NCBI GenBank assembly: GCA_964606895.1
Contig: CAZSHX010000012.1
Location: 1-64,000, forward strand
Length of the DNA: 64,000 nucleotides
Reading direction: 5' to 3'
Source: CAZSHX01 sp964606895
Lineage (GTDB): Bacteria; Bacteroidota; Ignavibacteria; Kapaibacteriales; UBA2268
Shown here: positions 44,455-53,341 of the stretch, piece after piece
Position numbering within the stretch: the stretch's first letter is position 1
Layout of the letters: every line of letters begins with the position of its first letter
Translations under genes and position numbers: made by a program
The notes under the pieces: model-generated
Told to the model about the DNA's origin: nothing
Databases searched by the model: none
What the model saw: only the letters and a program-made list of their open reading frames with translations

Positions 44455-47283
44455 ATGAAATCAATAAGTAACAATATTGGACAGTTGGGTAAGCTAAAAT
44501 TAGCCAAAGTGTCTATTATTAGGCAGACGGGAGTTGAGTCAAAATCAACATTTGCCGATTTGTTCAATTCAGATAAATCCATTTCAGACAATACAAACAT
44601 TATTTCTCCTCTTAAAATCAAAGCTAAGTTATTTAATTCAAACAAAAGCGAAGTAGCTTCCGGGAATATCGAACCTTTACTTTCAAATCATAAGCTTTCA
44701 AAATCCGAAAATACAATAGTGGCTGATAATAGTCACAAATTTGAAACAGATGATTTCGCTGAGAAAGATTCTAAAGACATTGAAACTTTAACTATTCAAT
44801 CTCAGTTCTTGAAATTGAATTTAGGTAAATTCAGTAAGGAAAAGACTTTATCTCAATTAGAATCTGATAGTAATATCCTTTCTGATAAGAATTACCAAAC
44901 GGCTCTTGAAGAATCAGGATTACCTCTATACGAAAGGGCAAATTCTGAATCTCCAATGGTTAAAATCCATTCCGATTCAAAGACATTACAAACCGGACTT
45001 CAAATCAATCAAAAAAGCAGTGAAGAGCATCATTTATATAATGAAAAAGTAAAAATTGCTCCGACTGAAGAAGTTAAAGTCCATGATGAAGCACCAAAAG
45101 TGCTCCCTGAAAAGAAGATTTCTGTTCCCCAAACTCGACTTACCGGAAAACCAACTTCTGAAATAAAACAAGCTTCAAATTCAATTAAGAGCAATATTGA
45201 TCAAAATTTTGATTCGGGAGTTCGTTCAAACATTATTTCTCCCGAAAATAAATCTCCAATTGATTTAAAAAATACTATTCCTGAAAAGATGAATGTTTTT
45301 CTACAAAAGCAACATTCTGAAAAACCTTCAATGGTGAGTTCCGGAATAAACCATGATTCAAATTCAATTAAAAGTAATATTAACCAAAAATTAGTACCCG
45401 GAGTTAATAAGAACATTATTTCTGCCGAAAAGAAATCTCCAATTGATTTGAAAAATACTATTTCTGAAAAGATGAATGTTTTTCCACAAAAGCAACATGC
45501 TGAAAAACCTGTAGTAGTTTTATCAAATATAAAACAACCAAGTTCTGAAATCAAACAAAATTCAAATTCAATTAAGAGCAATATTGACCAAAATTTTGAT
45601 TCGGGAGTTCGTTCAAACACTATTTCTACTGAAGAGAAGCCTGCAATTGATTTGAAAAATATTTTTTCTGAAAAGGAGAATGTTGCTCCACAGAACCAAC
45701 ATGATGAAAAACCTGTAGTATTTTTATCAGATATAAAACAGCCAAGTTTTGAGATCAAACAAGCTTCAAATTCAATTAAGAGCAATATTGACCAAAATAT
45801 CTTTTCAGGAGTTAAGAAGAACATCATGTTTGCAGAGAAGAATCTGGCAAAGGGTTTTAAAAATATAATTTCTGAAAAGAAAGTTGATATTCATCAAACT
45901 CATCGTGCAGAAAAACCTTCGATGGCTTTGTCAGACTTAGAAAAGTCAGGAACTCCCTTCAGCACCAATGTCAATAGTCAGAATTCTACATCAATAAAAG
46001 ATGCCCCAACTAATAAAAACAACAATATAGTTATCTCTGATACAAGAATCAAATTCAAATCTTCAAATTTCCTGAATCCAAATGCAGGAAGCATTTTGAT
46101 TAAATCAAACGGATTGAATCAAAGTCAAAAAAGTAATAACCTGAATTTGAAAATTGAAACAAATGAGTTGAAGAATACTTCCAAAACTGTATCCGAGGAT
46201 TTTAACCATTTCAATAAAACAATTTCGACTAAACTCAATTACAATATTTTCAACCAAAAAGAAAAAGTTGTTGAATTGCCTGTTAATCCAGGGTTTGAAG
46301 AACAATTGAATACAAAAAATAATGGCAATTCCGGGACAGTTTTAAAAAATGTTACCTCGATTCCCATTATTAATGTAGGCAAGGATAAAAAGGATTTACT
46401 GAATTTGAGCAAATCAACAACTATTTTGGAAAAATCATCAGATTCAACCTCGAGTTTCGAAGTTCAGCCTACGAAACAAAATGATGAGAAATTTTCCATC
46501 TCAGATTATCTAAACAAGCAGAATATCTTCACCATTCCAAATTCAAATAACAGGTCGGAGAAAATCAACCGTCAGGTTAAATTTGATATGCCCGTGAAGG
46601 CAGGGAATGATAATATTCTCAAATTGCACAATAATCAACCAAAAGCCGAACAGAAAAATGGCGAAAAAATTGATGAAGTAACCTCTCAAATAAAAATTGA
46701 ACACAATACTGGCAATGTGGAAAACTTCTTAAACGGAAATTCCGGTGCGGATAAAAAATTGAATATATCCGCAAATATTCCTCAAGCTAATGATAACTCG
46801 TTGAATACAAAGACTATGCCACACTTATTCGTTAACGATATTCCTGCATTTGTTACCAACAAAATTGAACAATTCACCGGGAATGTTATTTCTTCTGCTC
46901 AGTTGAATCTCAAACCTGAATCTCTTGGTACGCTAATTGTGGAAATAAGTGTGAAAAACAACATTGCAAATGTTAGTTTTTCCGCAGATTCAAAAGAAGC
47001 CATGACTGCAATCGAATCGCAGATGCCGCTTTTGAAAGAAAAGCTTGCACAGCAGGGTTTGCAAAGCGATAGGATTGAGATAAAACTCAAAGATAACAAT
47101 GACGTGCTTAATCAGAAAAATCTGAACGAGCAGAAAAATCAAAGTCAGGAAGAACAAAAATCACGAAAAGATTTCATTAAATCTTTTGCTTATTTAAGAA
47201 ATGGTAATTATGAATCGAAAAATATGAATTACAATTATAATCTATATAATCAAATGTTTTTAAATAAATATTCTGTTTTGTAA
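44455..47283 (+). CDS. fliK: flagellar hook-length control protein FliK, unusually long
   Basis: The 942-residue protein is far longer than the usual 350-600. The C-terminal hook domain is clear: PAFVTNKIEQFTG, then SSAQLNLKPESLGTLIVEISV, NNIANVSFSADSKEAMTAIESQMPLLKEKLAQQGL. The rest is polar, Ser/Asn/Lys-rich and probably disordered. It includes four tandem copies of a unit with SNSIKSNIDQN and spacings of 61, 68 and 68 residues (about residues 235-500). FliK acts as a ruler for hook length and switches the export gate, so the long repeat-filled N-terminus may set a long hook. The start has no ribosome binding site; a TGA lies directly before the ATG. Confidence 0.88.
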   Translation: MKSISNNIGQLGKLKLAKVSIIRQTGVESKSTFADLFNSDKSISDNTNIISPLKIKAKLFNSNKSEVASGNIEPLLSNHKLSKSENTIVADNSHKFETDDFAEKDSKDIETLTIQSQFLKLNLGKFSKEKTLSQLESDSNILSDKNYQTALEESGLPLYERANSESPMVKIHSDSKTLQTGLQINQKSSEEHHLYNEKVKIAPTEEVKVHDEAPKVLPEKKISVPQTRLTGKPTSEIKQASNSIKSNIDQNFDSGVRSNIISPENKSPIDLKNTIPEKMNVFLQKQHSEKPSMVSSGINHDSNSIKSNINQKLVPGVNKNIISAEKKSPIDLKNTISEKMNVFPQKQHAEKPVVVLSNIKQPSSEIKQNSNSIKSNIDQNFDSGVRSNTISTEEKPAIDLKNIFSEKENVAPQNQHDEKPVVFLSDIKQPSFEIKQASNSIKSNIDQNIFSGVKKNIMFAEKNLAKGFKNIISEKKVDIHQTHRAEKPSMALSDLEKSGTPFSTNVNSQNSTSIKDAPTNKNNNIVISDTRIKFKSSNFLNPNAGSILIKSNGLNQSQKSNNLNLKIETNELKNTSKTVSEDFNHFNKTISTKLNYNIFNQKEKVVELPVNPGFEEQLNTKNNGNSGTVLKNVTSIPIINVGKDKKDLLNLSKSTTILEKSSDSTSSFEVQPTKQNDEKFSISDYLNKQNIFTIPNSNNRSEKINRQVKFDMPVKAGNDNILKLHNNQPKAEQKNGEKIDEVTSQIKIEHNTGNVENFLNGNSGADKKLNISANIPQANDNSLNTKTMPHLFVNDIPAFVTNKIEQFTGNVISSAQLNLKPESLGTLIVEISVKNNIANVSFSADSKEAMTAIESQMPLLKEKLAQQGLQSDRIEIKLKDNNDVLNQKNLNEQKNQSQEEQKSRKDFIKSFAYLRNGNYESKNMNYNYNLYNQMFLNKYSVL
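45140..45960 (+). repeat. tandem repeat inside fliK (four units)
   Basis: The word TCAATTAAGAGCAATATT recurs at 45181, 45364 (two changes), 45568 and 45772, giving periods of 183, 204 and 204 bases, all multiples of three. Each unit encodes SNSIKSNIxQ, then an acidic/basic stretch with IDLKN and EKP. The last copy is more diverged. Confidence 0.85.
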
Positions 47284-47300
47284 ATCAAGGGGGGTAAACA

Positions 47301-47990
47301 ATGACAGACTCAGTACAATCAATAGCATCGCAGGTATTTACGGATACTTCCGTGAGTAGTAAAATTAATAAATCACTTGGTAAAGATGAGTTTTTAAAAT
47401 TATTGACTATGCAACTAAAATCACAAGATCCGACGAAGCCTTATGACAACCAAGCGTTTGCTTCGCAAATTGCCCAATTTTCACAACTTGAGCAACTTAC
47501 AAATATCAAGGATCTGCTCCAAAGCCAGGTAACTTCTAATCAAGCTTTAGCCCAAACAATATCAAACTCTGCTCTGCCGGGGATGCTTGGGAAAACAGCC
47601 ACAGTCGGAACTGATTCAATTTATTTTGACGGACAGAATCCGGCACCTTTAGGATTTACACTACCGGTTGGTGCAAAATCAGGCGATATTACAATCAAAG
47701 ACGAAGCAGGAAATATAGTCAGTAAACAAACTCTGGCAGGACTAAATTTGAAAAGCGGTGAGCATCAGATTAAATGGGATGGAAAATCAGCATCCGGTGC
47801 TTTGTTGCCCGAAGGCAAGTACAAAGTTAGTGTAACTGCAATTACAAATACTGGCATGAATTTTACTGCTGATACTTTTACTTATGGTAAAATCCAAAGT
47901 GTAAAATTCAAAACTGAAGGAACTGTTCTTATAATTAATGGGATTGAAGTTCCTTTGAAAAATGTTTATGATATTAAATTAGACAGTTAA
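47301..47990 (+). CDS. flgD: flagellar hook assembly protein FlgD
   Basis: The 229-residue protein starts with the FlgD pattern: SLGKDEFLKLLTMQLKSQDPTKPYDNQAFASQIAQFSQLEQLTNIKDLL (about 24-72). It continues with SALPGMLGKTATVGTDSI and a FlgD_ig-like part (SGDITIKDEAGNIV, HQIKWDGKSASGALLPEGKYKVSV). FlgD caps the growing hook and is needed for FlgE assembly. AGGGGGG lies close before the ATG. It comes 17 bases after fliK. Confidence 0.95.
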   Translation: MTDSVQSIASQVFTDTSVSSKINKSLGKDEFLKLLTMQLKSQDPTKPYDNQAFASQIAQFSQLEQLTNIKDLLQSQVTSNQALAQTISNSALPGMLGKTATVGTDSIYFDGQNPAPLGFTLPVGAKSGDITIKDEAGNIVSKQTLAGLNLKSGEHQIKWDGKSASGALLPEGKYKVSVTAITNTGMNFTADTFTYGKIQSVKFKTEGTVLIINGIEVPLKNVYDIKLDS

Positions 47991-48011
47991 TCTGCAAGGA
48001 GTTACAAAAAA

Positions 48012-48398
48012 GTGACCGAAATTAACGGAGTATCTTTACCTTTTATGCCGATTGGCGGCTTCAAAGAACTTAACAAAAAGTCTTTGACTGACAACAGCAA
48101 TATTTCAAAAACTGATTTCAAAAAAGTTTTTGAAGAGGAATTCGATAAACTGAAATTCTCTGCTCACGCACAATCCAGAATGACCAGCAGAGATATTTCT
48201 CTGGATACGAACGAAATCGAAAGACTTAATACAGCCGTTGACAAAGCTGTACAGAAAAATGTCCGTGAGTCGCTGATTCTGCTTAACGATAAAGCTTTTA
48301 TCGTTAACATCCCAAATAAAACAGTTATCACTGTTGCCAATCATGGCGGTTTTGATAACAGCATAGTAACAAACATTGATTCGGCAGTTTTTGCCTGA
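48012..48398 (+). CDS. TIGR02530-like flagellar operon protein
   Basis: The start is GTG at 48012, supported by AAGGAG about 10 bases upstream. The 128-residue protein shows the pattern of the family found between flgD and flgE in many Gram-positive and spirochaete-type operons: LKFSAHAQSRMTSRDISLDTNEIERLNTAVDKAVQKNVRESLILLNDKAFIVNIPNKTVITV. Its role is not established; it may help hook assembly. It takes the place of the SwrD/FlbD neighbourhood in the Bacillus order. A perfect 12-base palindrome (TGAACGCGTTCA) spans its stop codon. Confidence 0.85.
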   Translation: MTEINGVSLPFMPIGGFKELNKKSLTDNSNISKTDFKKVFEEEFDKLKFSAHAQSRMTSRDISLDTNEIERLNTAVDKAVQKNVRESLILLNDKAFIVNIPNKTVITVANHGGFDNSIVTNIDSAVFA

Positions 48399-48407
48399 AC
48401 GCGTTCA
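48396..48407. repeat. 12-base perfect palindrome over the stop codon
   Basis: TGAACGCGTTCA includes the TGA stop of the TIGR02530-like gene. The function is unknown; it could be chance. Confidence 0.35.
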
Positions 48408-48635
48408 TGGGGGACGGACCTCGGTTTTTAATCAAATCAGGAATCCCCGCAATATTCAGCTCCGAATGACTGAAGAGCTGATTCGATAAAACAAGTACAA
48501 CGGAATATCGGTTTTTTTGAACCATAAGTTTTTAGGATATTGATTTATCCGAAAATTCTTGTTATGCTGTATGTACGAATAAAAATATTGAAATAATAAA
48601 TATTTAGGATTAATTAATAACCAAGGAGGGTTCTT

Positions 48636-49955
48636 ATGATTTCTCGCTCATTAACAACAGGCGCAAGCTCTATTAAAGCTCATCAAAGAAAATTTGATAC
48701 TATTTCCAACAACATTGCAAACGTTAACACAACAGGCTACAAATCCAGCCGTACAAATTTTTTAGACCAGTTCAGCCAAACCTATAATTTTGGTAAAGCA
48801 CCTGATGCCGTAAATGGTAAAGGCGTTGGAGGTGTGAATCCCTTTCAGTACGGTCTTGGAGTTAGAGTTGGCTCTGTAACTCAGGATATGACTCAGGGTT
48901 CTTTGGAAACAACCAACAGACCACTCGATATGGCATTGCAGGGCGATGGGTACTTAGTTTATAACCAATTCGGAAAAGAAGTTTATTCAAGAGCCGGTGC
49001 TATTGTCCGCGACAAGGCAGGCAATCTTGTTGATAGTTCTACTGGTGCTTTTCTGCAAGGCTTCAATTCCGAAATTGATGCAAATGGCAGATTTGTAAAG
49101 GATGCAAACGGATACAACAAAGTTCTGAAAACTCAAGCTAATATGAAAATCCCTGCAACAGTTGTTTCTCCTCCAAAACAAACAGAGAATATAACAGCAA
49201 CAGGAAACCTTAATTCTGCCGCAGTTGTTGGCGAAACAAGAGAAACAAGTATCTCCATTTTTGACAATTCAGGTTCTTCGCATAATGTTACTCTGACTTA
49301 TACAAATACTGCCCAAAATACTTGGGGGGTCACAGCTAAACTCGATGGTAAATATGACATAACACCAACTCCGGCTTCAATCACATTCACAGACTACGGA
49401 GTTCCTGCGGCGGGGAGTGAAAAAATTGACCTTCCAACGGCTGGCATGAATACAGCACTTAACTTTACGGCATTTGACGTTGCCAAAGCTAATGTTACCG
49501 TTACTTTATTTGATGCGGCTAATCCAACGACAGGAATGACTCAGTTTGCCGGTGCTAACACTGCCACTCTTTCTGAACAGGACGGACATAACCAAGGAAC
49601 ATTAAGCGATTTGTCAGTAGATTCTACAGGTAAAATCTGGGGAGCATTCACAAATGGCGAGGCAGAAGTTCTCGGACAGGTTGCAGTTGCCAAATTTGCT
49701 AACCCCGGCGGATTGATAAAAAACGGCGAGAATTTTCTTTCTGTTTCTCCCGATAGCGGAAGTGCTGATGTCAGAACTGCCGGCGATGGATTCCCAACCA
49801 CGAAACTAATTGGTGGTGCTTTGGAGCAGTCCAATGTTGACCTAACCGAGCAGTTTACCGATATGATTATTACACAAAGAGGCTTCGAAGCCGCGGCAAG
49901 AACAATCACCGTCAGCGACCAGATGCTTGCCGAAACAAATCAGCTTAAGAGATAA
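48636..49955 (+). CDS. flgE: flagellar hook protein FlgE
   Basis: The 439-residue protein begins with MISRSLTTGASSIKAHQRKFDTISNNIANVNTTGYKSSRTNF and ends DLTEQFTDMIITQRGFEAAARTITVSDQMLAETNQLKR. These are the paired rod/hook helices of FlgE. The middle has GSLETTNRPLDMALQGDGYLVY and the hook D1/D2 part (SGSSHNVTLTYTNTAQNTWGVTA). FlgE forms the hook that connects rod and filament. AAGGAGGG lies 7 bases before the ATG, a strong site that fits its high expression. A 237-base gap separates it from the previous gene, so it may have its own promoter. A terminator follows. Confidence 0.95.
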   Translation: MISRSLTTGASSIKAHQRKFDTISNNIANVNTTGYKSSRTNFLDQFSQTYNFGKAPDAVNGKGVGGVNPFQYGLGVRVGSVTQDMTQGSLETTNRPLDMALQGDGYLVYNQFGKEVYSRAGAIVRDKAGNLVDSSTGAFLQGFNSEIDANGRFVKDANGYNKVLKTQANMKIPATVVSPPKQTENITATGNLNSAAVVGETRETSISIFDNSGSSHNVTLTYTNTAQNTWGVTAKLDGKYDITPTPASITFTDYGVPAAGSEKIDLPTAGMNTALNFTAFDVAKANVTVTLFDAANPTTGMTQFAGANTATLSEQDGHNQGTLSDLSVDSTGKIWGAFTNGEAEVLGQVAVAKFANPGGLIKNGENFLSVSPDSGSADVRTAGDGFPTTKLIGGALEQSNVDLTEQFTDMIITQRGFEAAARTITVSDQMLAETNQLKR

Positions 49956-49987
49956 AATCGGCTGATTGAAATAACTCTGAAAATAAA

Positions 49988-50031
49988 AATCCTCCTTGTA
50001 TGCTCTATGGAACAAGGAGGATTGATTTTTT
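49988..50031 (+). terminator. terminator of the flagellar cluster
   Basis: AATCCTCCTTGT (49988-49999) pairs perfectly with ACAAGGAGGATT (50012-50023), followed by a T-run (GATTTTTT). It lies 33 bases after flgE. Confidence 0.9.
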
Positions 50032-50160
50032 AAGTTTAGGTGTTTAGTCGTTTCAGGTAAAAAATATTTTAATAGTTCTGAATCCACTTCTTTTACTTTT
50101 TTTTACAATTCTTATTCTGCAAATTTAACTCTTAATCCCCAACTATTTTCTGTGACCCTC

Positions 50161-50302
50161 TTTTTGTATCCAAAGATATAATGGCATATTATTCGTTATT
50201 TGGAATAATAACAATGGTTTAGCTGAAAATGGTATTACATCTTTTTTAGAAAAAAATAAAAGATGCAATTTGGAAAATGAGATTTTGGGGATATTCTTAT
50301 AC
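50161..50302 (+). pseudogene. decayed copy of the short ORF at 65-259
   Basis: In this stretch KDIMAYYSLFGIITMV is followed by stops and then, in another frame, EKNKRCNLENEILG. The two pieces match residues 8-23 and 32-44 of the ORF at 65-259 (KDAMVQISLFEIISMG, EINKRCNFEE). The DNA is clearly alike over about 110 bases. It is not coding here. The rest of the spacer from 49956 holds the terminator and nothing else I recognise. Confidence 0.6.
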
Positions 50303-51805
50303 TTATTCTTCAGTTGCCAGCTTGGACTTGTGGTTTTTCTCGATTTGTATCGGATATTTTCCTGTGAAGCAAGCTGTGCAATATCCCGTTCCGGGTTCCT
50401 GAGGAACGGATTCCAAAAGCTTTTCGATTGAAAGATAATGAAGATTGTCAACTCCGATAGCTTTCCCTATTTCTTCTTCAGATTCATAATCATTGGCAAT
50501 CAGCTCCTCGCGGCTGGGAAAATCCATACCGTAATAGCATGGAAACTTGATTGGCGGAGATGTGATTCGCATGCTGATTTTCTTGGGATTTGCACCCTTG
50601 ATGAGATGAATCAAAGACTTGGATGTGGTACCCCTCACTATTGAATCGTCAATAACCACAAGTTCGCGGTTTTCGAGCACACCTTTGACGGGATTGAACT
50701 TGACTTTTACTTTGAATTCCCTGTTGTCCTGCCCGGGTGCAATAAATGTTCTGCCGACGTAGTGGCTTCTTATCAATCCGATTTCGAAAGCTGATGGATT
50801 GCCTAAAGTGTCATTAACTTTTGCAAAGCCGAGAGTTGCAGTATTTCCGCTGTCGGGAACAGCAATTACCGTAACCTTTTCTCCTTCTTCGGCTTTAACA
50901 GGGCTTTCCACTGCAAGATTTTTGCCGAGTTTTCTGCGGACTTTGTCCACATTATGGTCGAAGATTTTGCTGTCAGGTCGGGAGAAATAAATATATTCAA
51001 AAATGCAATGTCTTGATTCCGGAGTATCCTCCTCGATTTTGTAGGATTCTATTTCGCCTGTTTCGATTGTATTTTTGTTGATTACGACTATTTCGTTGTG
51101 ATTGATTGACCTTACGTATTCTGCATTGATAATATCAAATGCACAGGTTTCTGAAGCAACAACATAAGAATAATTATCGCCGACTTTTAGTCTGCCGATG
51201 CTTAACGGTCTGAATCCATGCGGGTCGCGAGCCGCGATCAAAGAATCCTCTGTTAGAATAACAAGAGAATAGGCTCCTTTTGCAACCTGGAGTGCACCGC
51301 GAATCTGGTCAATAGCAACTTTCTTTTTGCTATGGGCTATCAGATGCATAAAGATTTCAGAGTCGGAGGTTGTTTGGAAAATAGCCCCCTGCTCGTCGAG
51401 CTGTTCACGCAAAGTGAGTGTATTTGTCAGGTTGCCGTTGTGGGCAAGCGAAAGAATACCGCCATGATAGGTGATTGTAAAGGGCTGAATATTTGCTCTT
51501 TTGGACGAACCAGTGGTTGAATATCGGTTGTGCCCAATAGCCGAATCACCTTTGAGAACTTCGGTCAGGATTTTCGGGTCCGAGAAAACATCAAGAACAA
51601 GACCTTCGCCTTTAGTGTAGGCAAAACGTTTCTTTTTTTTGTTTTCATCAAGGTAAAACGAAGTTATTCCGGCGGCTTCCTGTCCGCGATGCTGAAGCGA
51701 ATGGAGTGCGTAGTAGGTCATAATAGCCGCTTGGGGATGATTGTAAACTCCGACAACACCGCAATTGCAGAGTGGCTTATCTATTTCAGGGTTTTGATTA
51801 TTCAT
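50303..51805 (-). CDS. purF: amidophosphoribosyltransferase PurF
   Basis: I choose the ATG at 51805 (MNNQNPEIDK); it gives a 14-residue leader before CGVVGVYNH, whose cysteine becomes the N-terminal nucleophile after processing. An extra ATG lies 30 bases upstream. The glutaminase half has LQHRGQEAAGI, HNRYSTTGSS and LAHNGNLTN; the PRPP half has VVIDDSIVRGTTSK, MRITSPPI and CTACFTGKYPI. The enzyme catalyses the first step of purine synthesis. Cysteines near CYYGMDF and CTACF suggest an iron-sulfur cluster as in the Bacillus-type enzyme. No other pur genes are adjacent. Confidence 0.95.
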   Translation of the reverse strand: MNNQNPEIDKPLCNCGVVGVYNHPQAAIMTYYALHSLQHRGQEAAGITSFYLDENKKKKRFAYTKGEGLVLDVFSDPKILTEVLKGDSAIGHNRYSTTGSSKRANIQPFTITYHGGILSLAHNGNLTNTLTLREQLDEQGAIFQTTSDSEIFMHLIAHSKKKVAIDQIRGALQVAKGAYSLVILTEDSLIAARDPHGFRPLSIGRLKVGDNYSYVVASETCAFDIINAEYVRSINHNEIVVINKNTIETGEIESYKIEEDTPESRHCIFEYIYFSRPDSKIFDHNVDKVRRKLGKNLAVESPVKAEEGEKVTVIAVPDSGNTATLGFAKVNDTLGNPSAFEIGLIRSHYVGRTFIAPGQDNREFKVKVKFNPVKGVLENRELVVIDDSIVRGTTSKSLIHLIKGANPKKISMRITSPPIKFPCYYGMDFPSREELIANDYESEEEIGKAIGVDNLHYLSIEKLLESVPQEPGTGYCTACFTGKYPIQIEKNHKSKLATEE

Positions 51806-51977
51806 TTTCCAAAATTTCTTATTTCTAAAAGACAAAAATAAGTCATTTAAGACGAATTAAGAAAGAAAATATGAAATTGGATAACATATTCTACAATTTG
51901 AGAGAGTTGAAGTTGAGCTTTGTGCATATATTTAAGCTATTGATAATTTTTCTGTTTACCAACCAATTTTTCAAAAA

Positions 51978-52013
51978 AAAACCTTCCGAAAATATTGCAT
52001 TTCTGAAGGTTTT
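51978..52013 (-). terminator. terminator of the thiolase gene
   Basis: AAAACCTTC (51978-51986) pairs with GAAGGTTTT (52005-52013), and on the minus strand a run of T follows. It lies 22 bases after the thiolase stop. Confidence 0.85.
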
Positions 52014-52034
52014 AAAATCTCAAATATTTGCTTA

Positions 52035-53207
52035 CTATATTACTTCCACTACCAAGGCACTGGCTTCGCCGCCGCCGATGCAAAGAGTTGCAAGACCGTA
52101 GCGTTTGCCTGTTCTTTTGAGGGCATGAATCAAAGTGGTGAGTACTCTGGCACCGGATGCTCCGATTGGATGACCCAATGCAATAGCACCGCCATGAATA
52201 TTGATTTTGTCGTAAGGTATTTTCAGTTCGCGGCTTGCAACAATTGGGACAACTGCAAAAGCTTCGTTGATTTCAAAAAGGTCAATATCTTCTACCGAGA
52301 GTCCTGCTTTTTGAACTGCCTTTTTGATTGCATGAGGTGGTGCGGTGGTAAACCAATCGGGCTCGTGAGAAAATGAAGCATGGGCAAGAATCCTTGCAAT
52401 CGGTTTAAGTCCCAGTTCCTGAGCTTTTTGTTCGGAGGCCACTACCAAAGCCGAAGCACCGTCATCAATTGAAGAAGCATTTGCCGCAGTTACGGTTCCA
52501 TCTTTTTTAAATACCGGTTTCAAAGTCGGTACTTTATCAAAGTTTACTTTTTCGGGTTCTTCGTCTTTATTGACAATAATTGTACCTTTTCTGTCGTGAA
52601 TCTCAACAGCAACAATTTCGCTGTCGAACCAGCCATTTTTCTGAGCTTCCAAAGCACGGCTATAACTCAATATTGCGAATTCGTCCTGCTCTTCTCTAGA
52701 AATTTTACATTCGGTTGAGCAAAGTTCTCCTGCATGACCCATGTGAATTTGATTGTAAACATCCCAAAGTCCGTCGTGAATCATCAAATCAACAAGTTCG
52801 CCGTTGCCCATTCTGTATCCCGTACGAGCTTTGAAAAGAATGTAAGGTGCATTGGTCATTGATTCCTGACCGCCGGCAACCACGATTTCAGCATCTCCAA
52901 GCCTGATTGCCTGGTCGGCAAGCATAACGGCTTTCAGTCCGCTTCCGCAAACTTTATTGATGGTTGTTGCCGGAATACCGTTTGGAAGACCTGCATAGAT
53001 TGCCGCCTGACGTGCAGGAGCCTGCCCTACGCCGCCCTGAAGGACATTTCCCATTAATACTTCGCTGATGACCGAAACATTTATGTTAGCCTGTTTCACA
53101 GCTTCTTTGATAGCAATAGCACCAAGACGCGGAGCAGTAAGCGAGGAAAGACCACCCATAAAAGCACCGATAGGTGTACGTACTGCAGAAAGAATTACTG
53201 AACCCAT
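52035..53207 (-). CDS. acetyl-CoA C-acetyltransferase (thiolase)
   Basis: The 390-residue protein is a thiolase: Cys87 in NKVCGSGLKAV, GGQESMTNAPY, the loop NEAFAVVPI, GGAIALGHPIGASGARVL (catalytic His) and CIGGGEASAL (second catalytic Cys). The NEAF and GHP motifs suit the degradative or biosynthetic acetoacetyl-CoA thiolases; the length and the MGHAGELCS stretch favour acetyl-CoA C-acetyltransferase. It condenses or cleaves acetoacetyl-CoA. GGAG lies just before the ATG. There are no beta-oxidation genes beside it, and a terminator follows. Confidence 0.92.
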   Translation of the reverse strand: MGSVILSAVRTPIGAFMGGLSSLTAPRLGAIAIKEAVKQANINVSVISEVLMGNVLQGGVGQAPARQAAIYAGLPNGIPATTINKVCGSGLKAVMLADQAIRLGDAEIVVAGGQESMTNAPYILFKARTGYRMGNGELVDLMIHDGLWDVYNQIHMGHAGELCSTECKISREEQDEFAILSYSRALEAQKNGWFDSEIVAVEIHDRKGTIIVNKDEEPEKVNFDKVPTLKPVFKKDGTVTAANASSIDDGASALVVASEQKAQELGLKPIARILAHASFSHEPDWFTTAPPHAIKKAVQKAGLSVEDIDLFEINEAFAVVPIVASRELKIPYDKINIHGGAIALGHPIGASGARVLTTLIHALKRTGKRYGLATLCIGGGEASALVVEVI

Positions 53208-53341
53208 TTTTTTCTCCGAATAATTTTAAATATTTATTTTAGTTATGAAAACAATTGAATTTCGTCTGATAAAATTAACAGTTAGATAAAACTAAATATA
53301 ATGAAAATTATTTTATTTAATGAAAGAAATATCGAGGGGGT

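Noticed and set aside
45201..45827. A 208-residue open frame on the minus strand within fliK
   Set aside because: It is the antisense of the repeat region and is low in complexity (Phe/Ser-rich); fliK on the other strand is well supported.
45140..45960. The repeats in fliK as a CRISPR-like array
   Set aside because: The units are in frame, diverged and encode similar peptides; the periods are 183-204 bases with no unique spacers. It is an intragenic tandem repeat.
51871..52101. A 76-residue plus-strand frame between purF and the thiolase gene
   Set aside because: It covers a terminator hairpin and runs into the end of the thiolase gene; composition is not protein-like.
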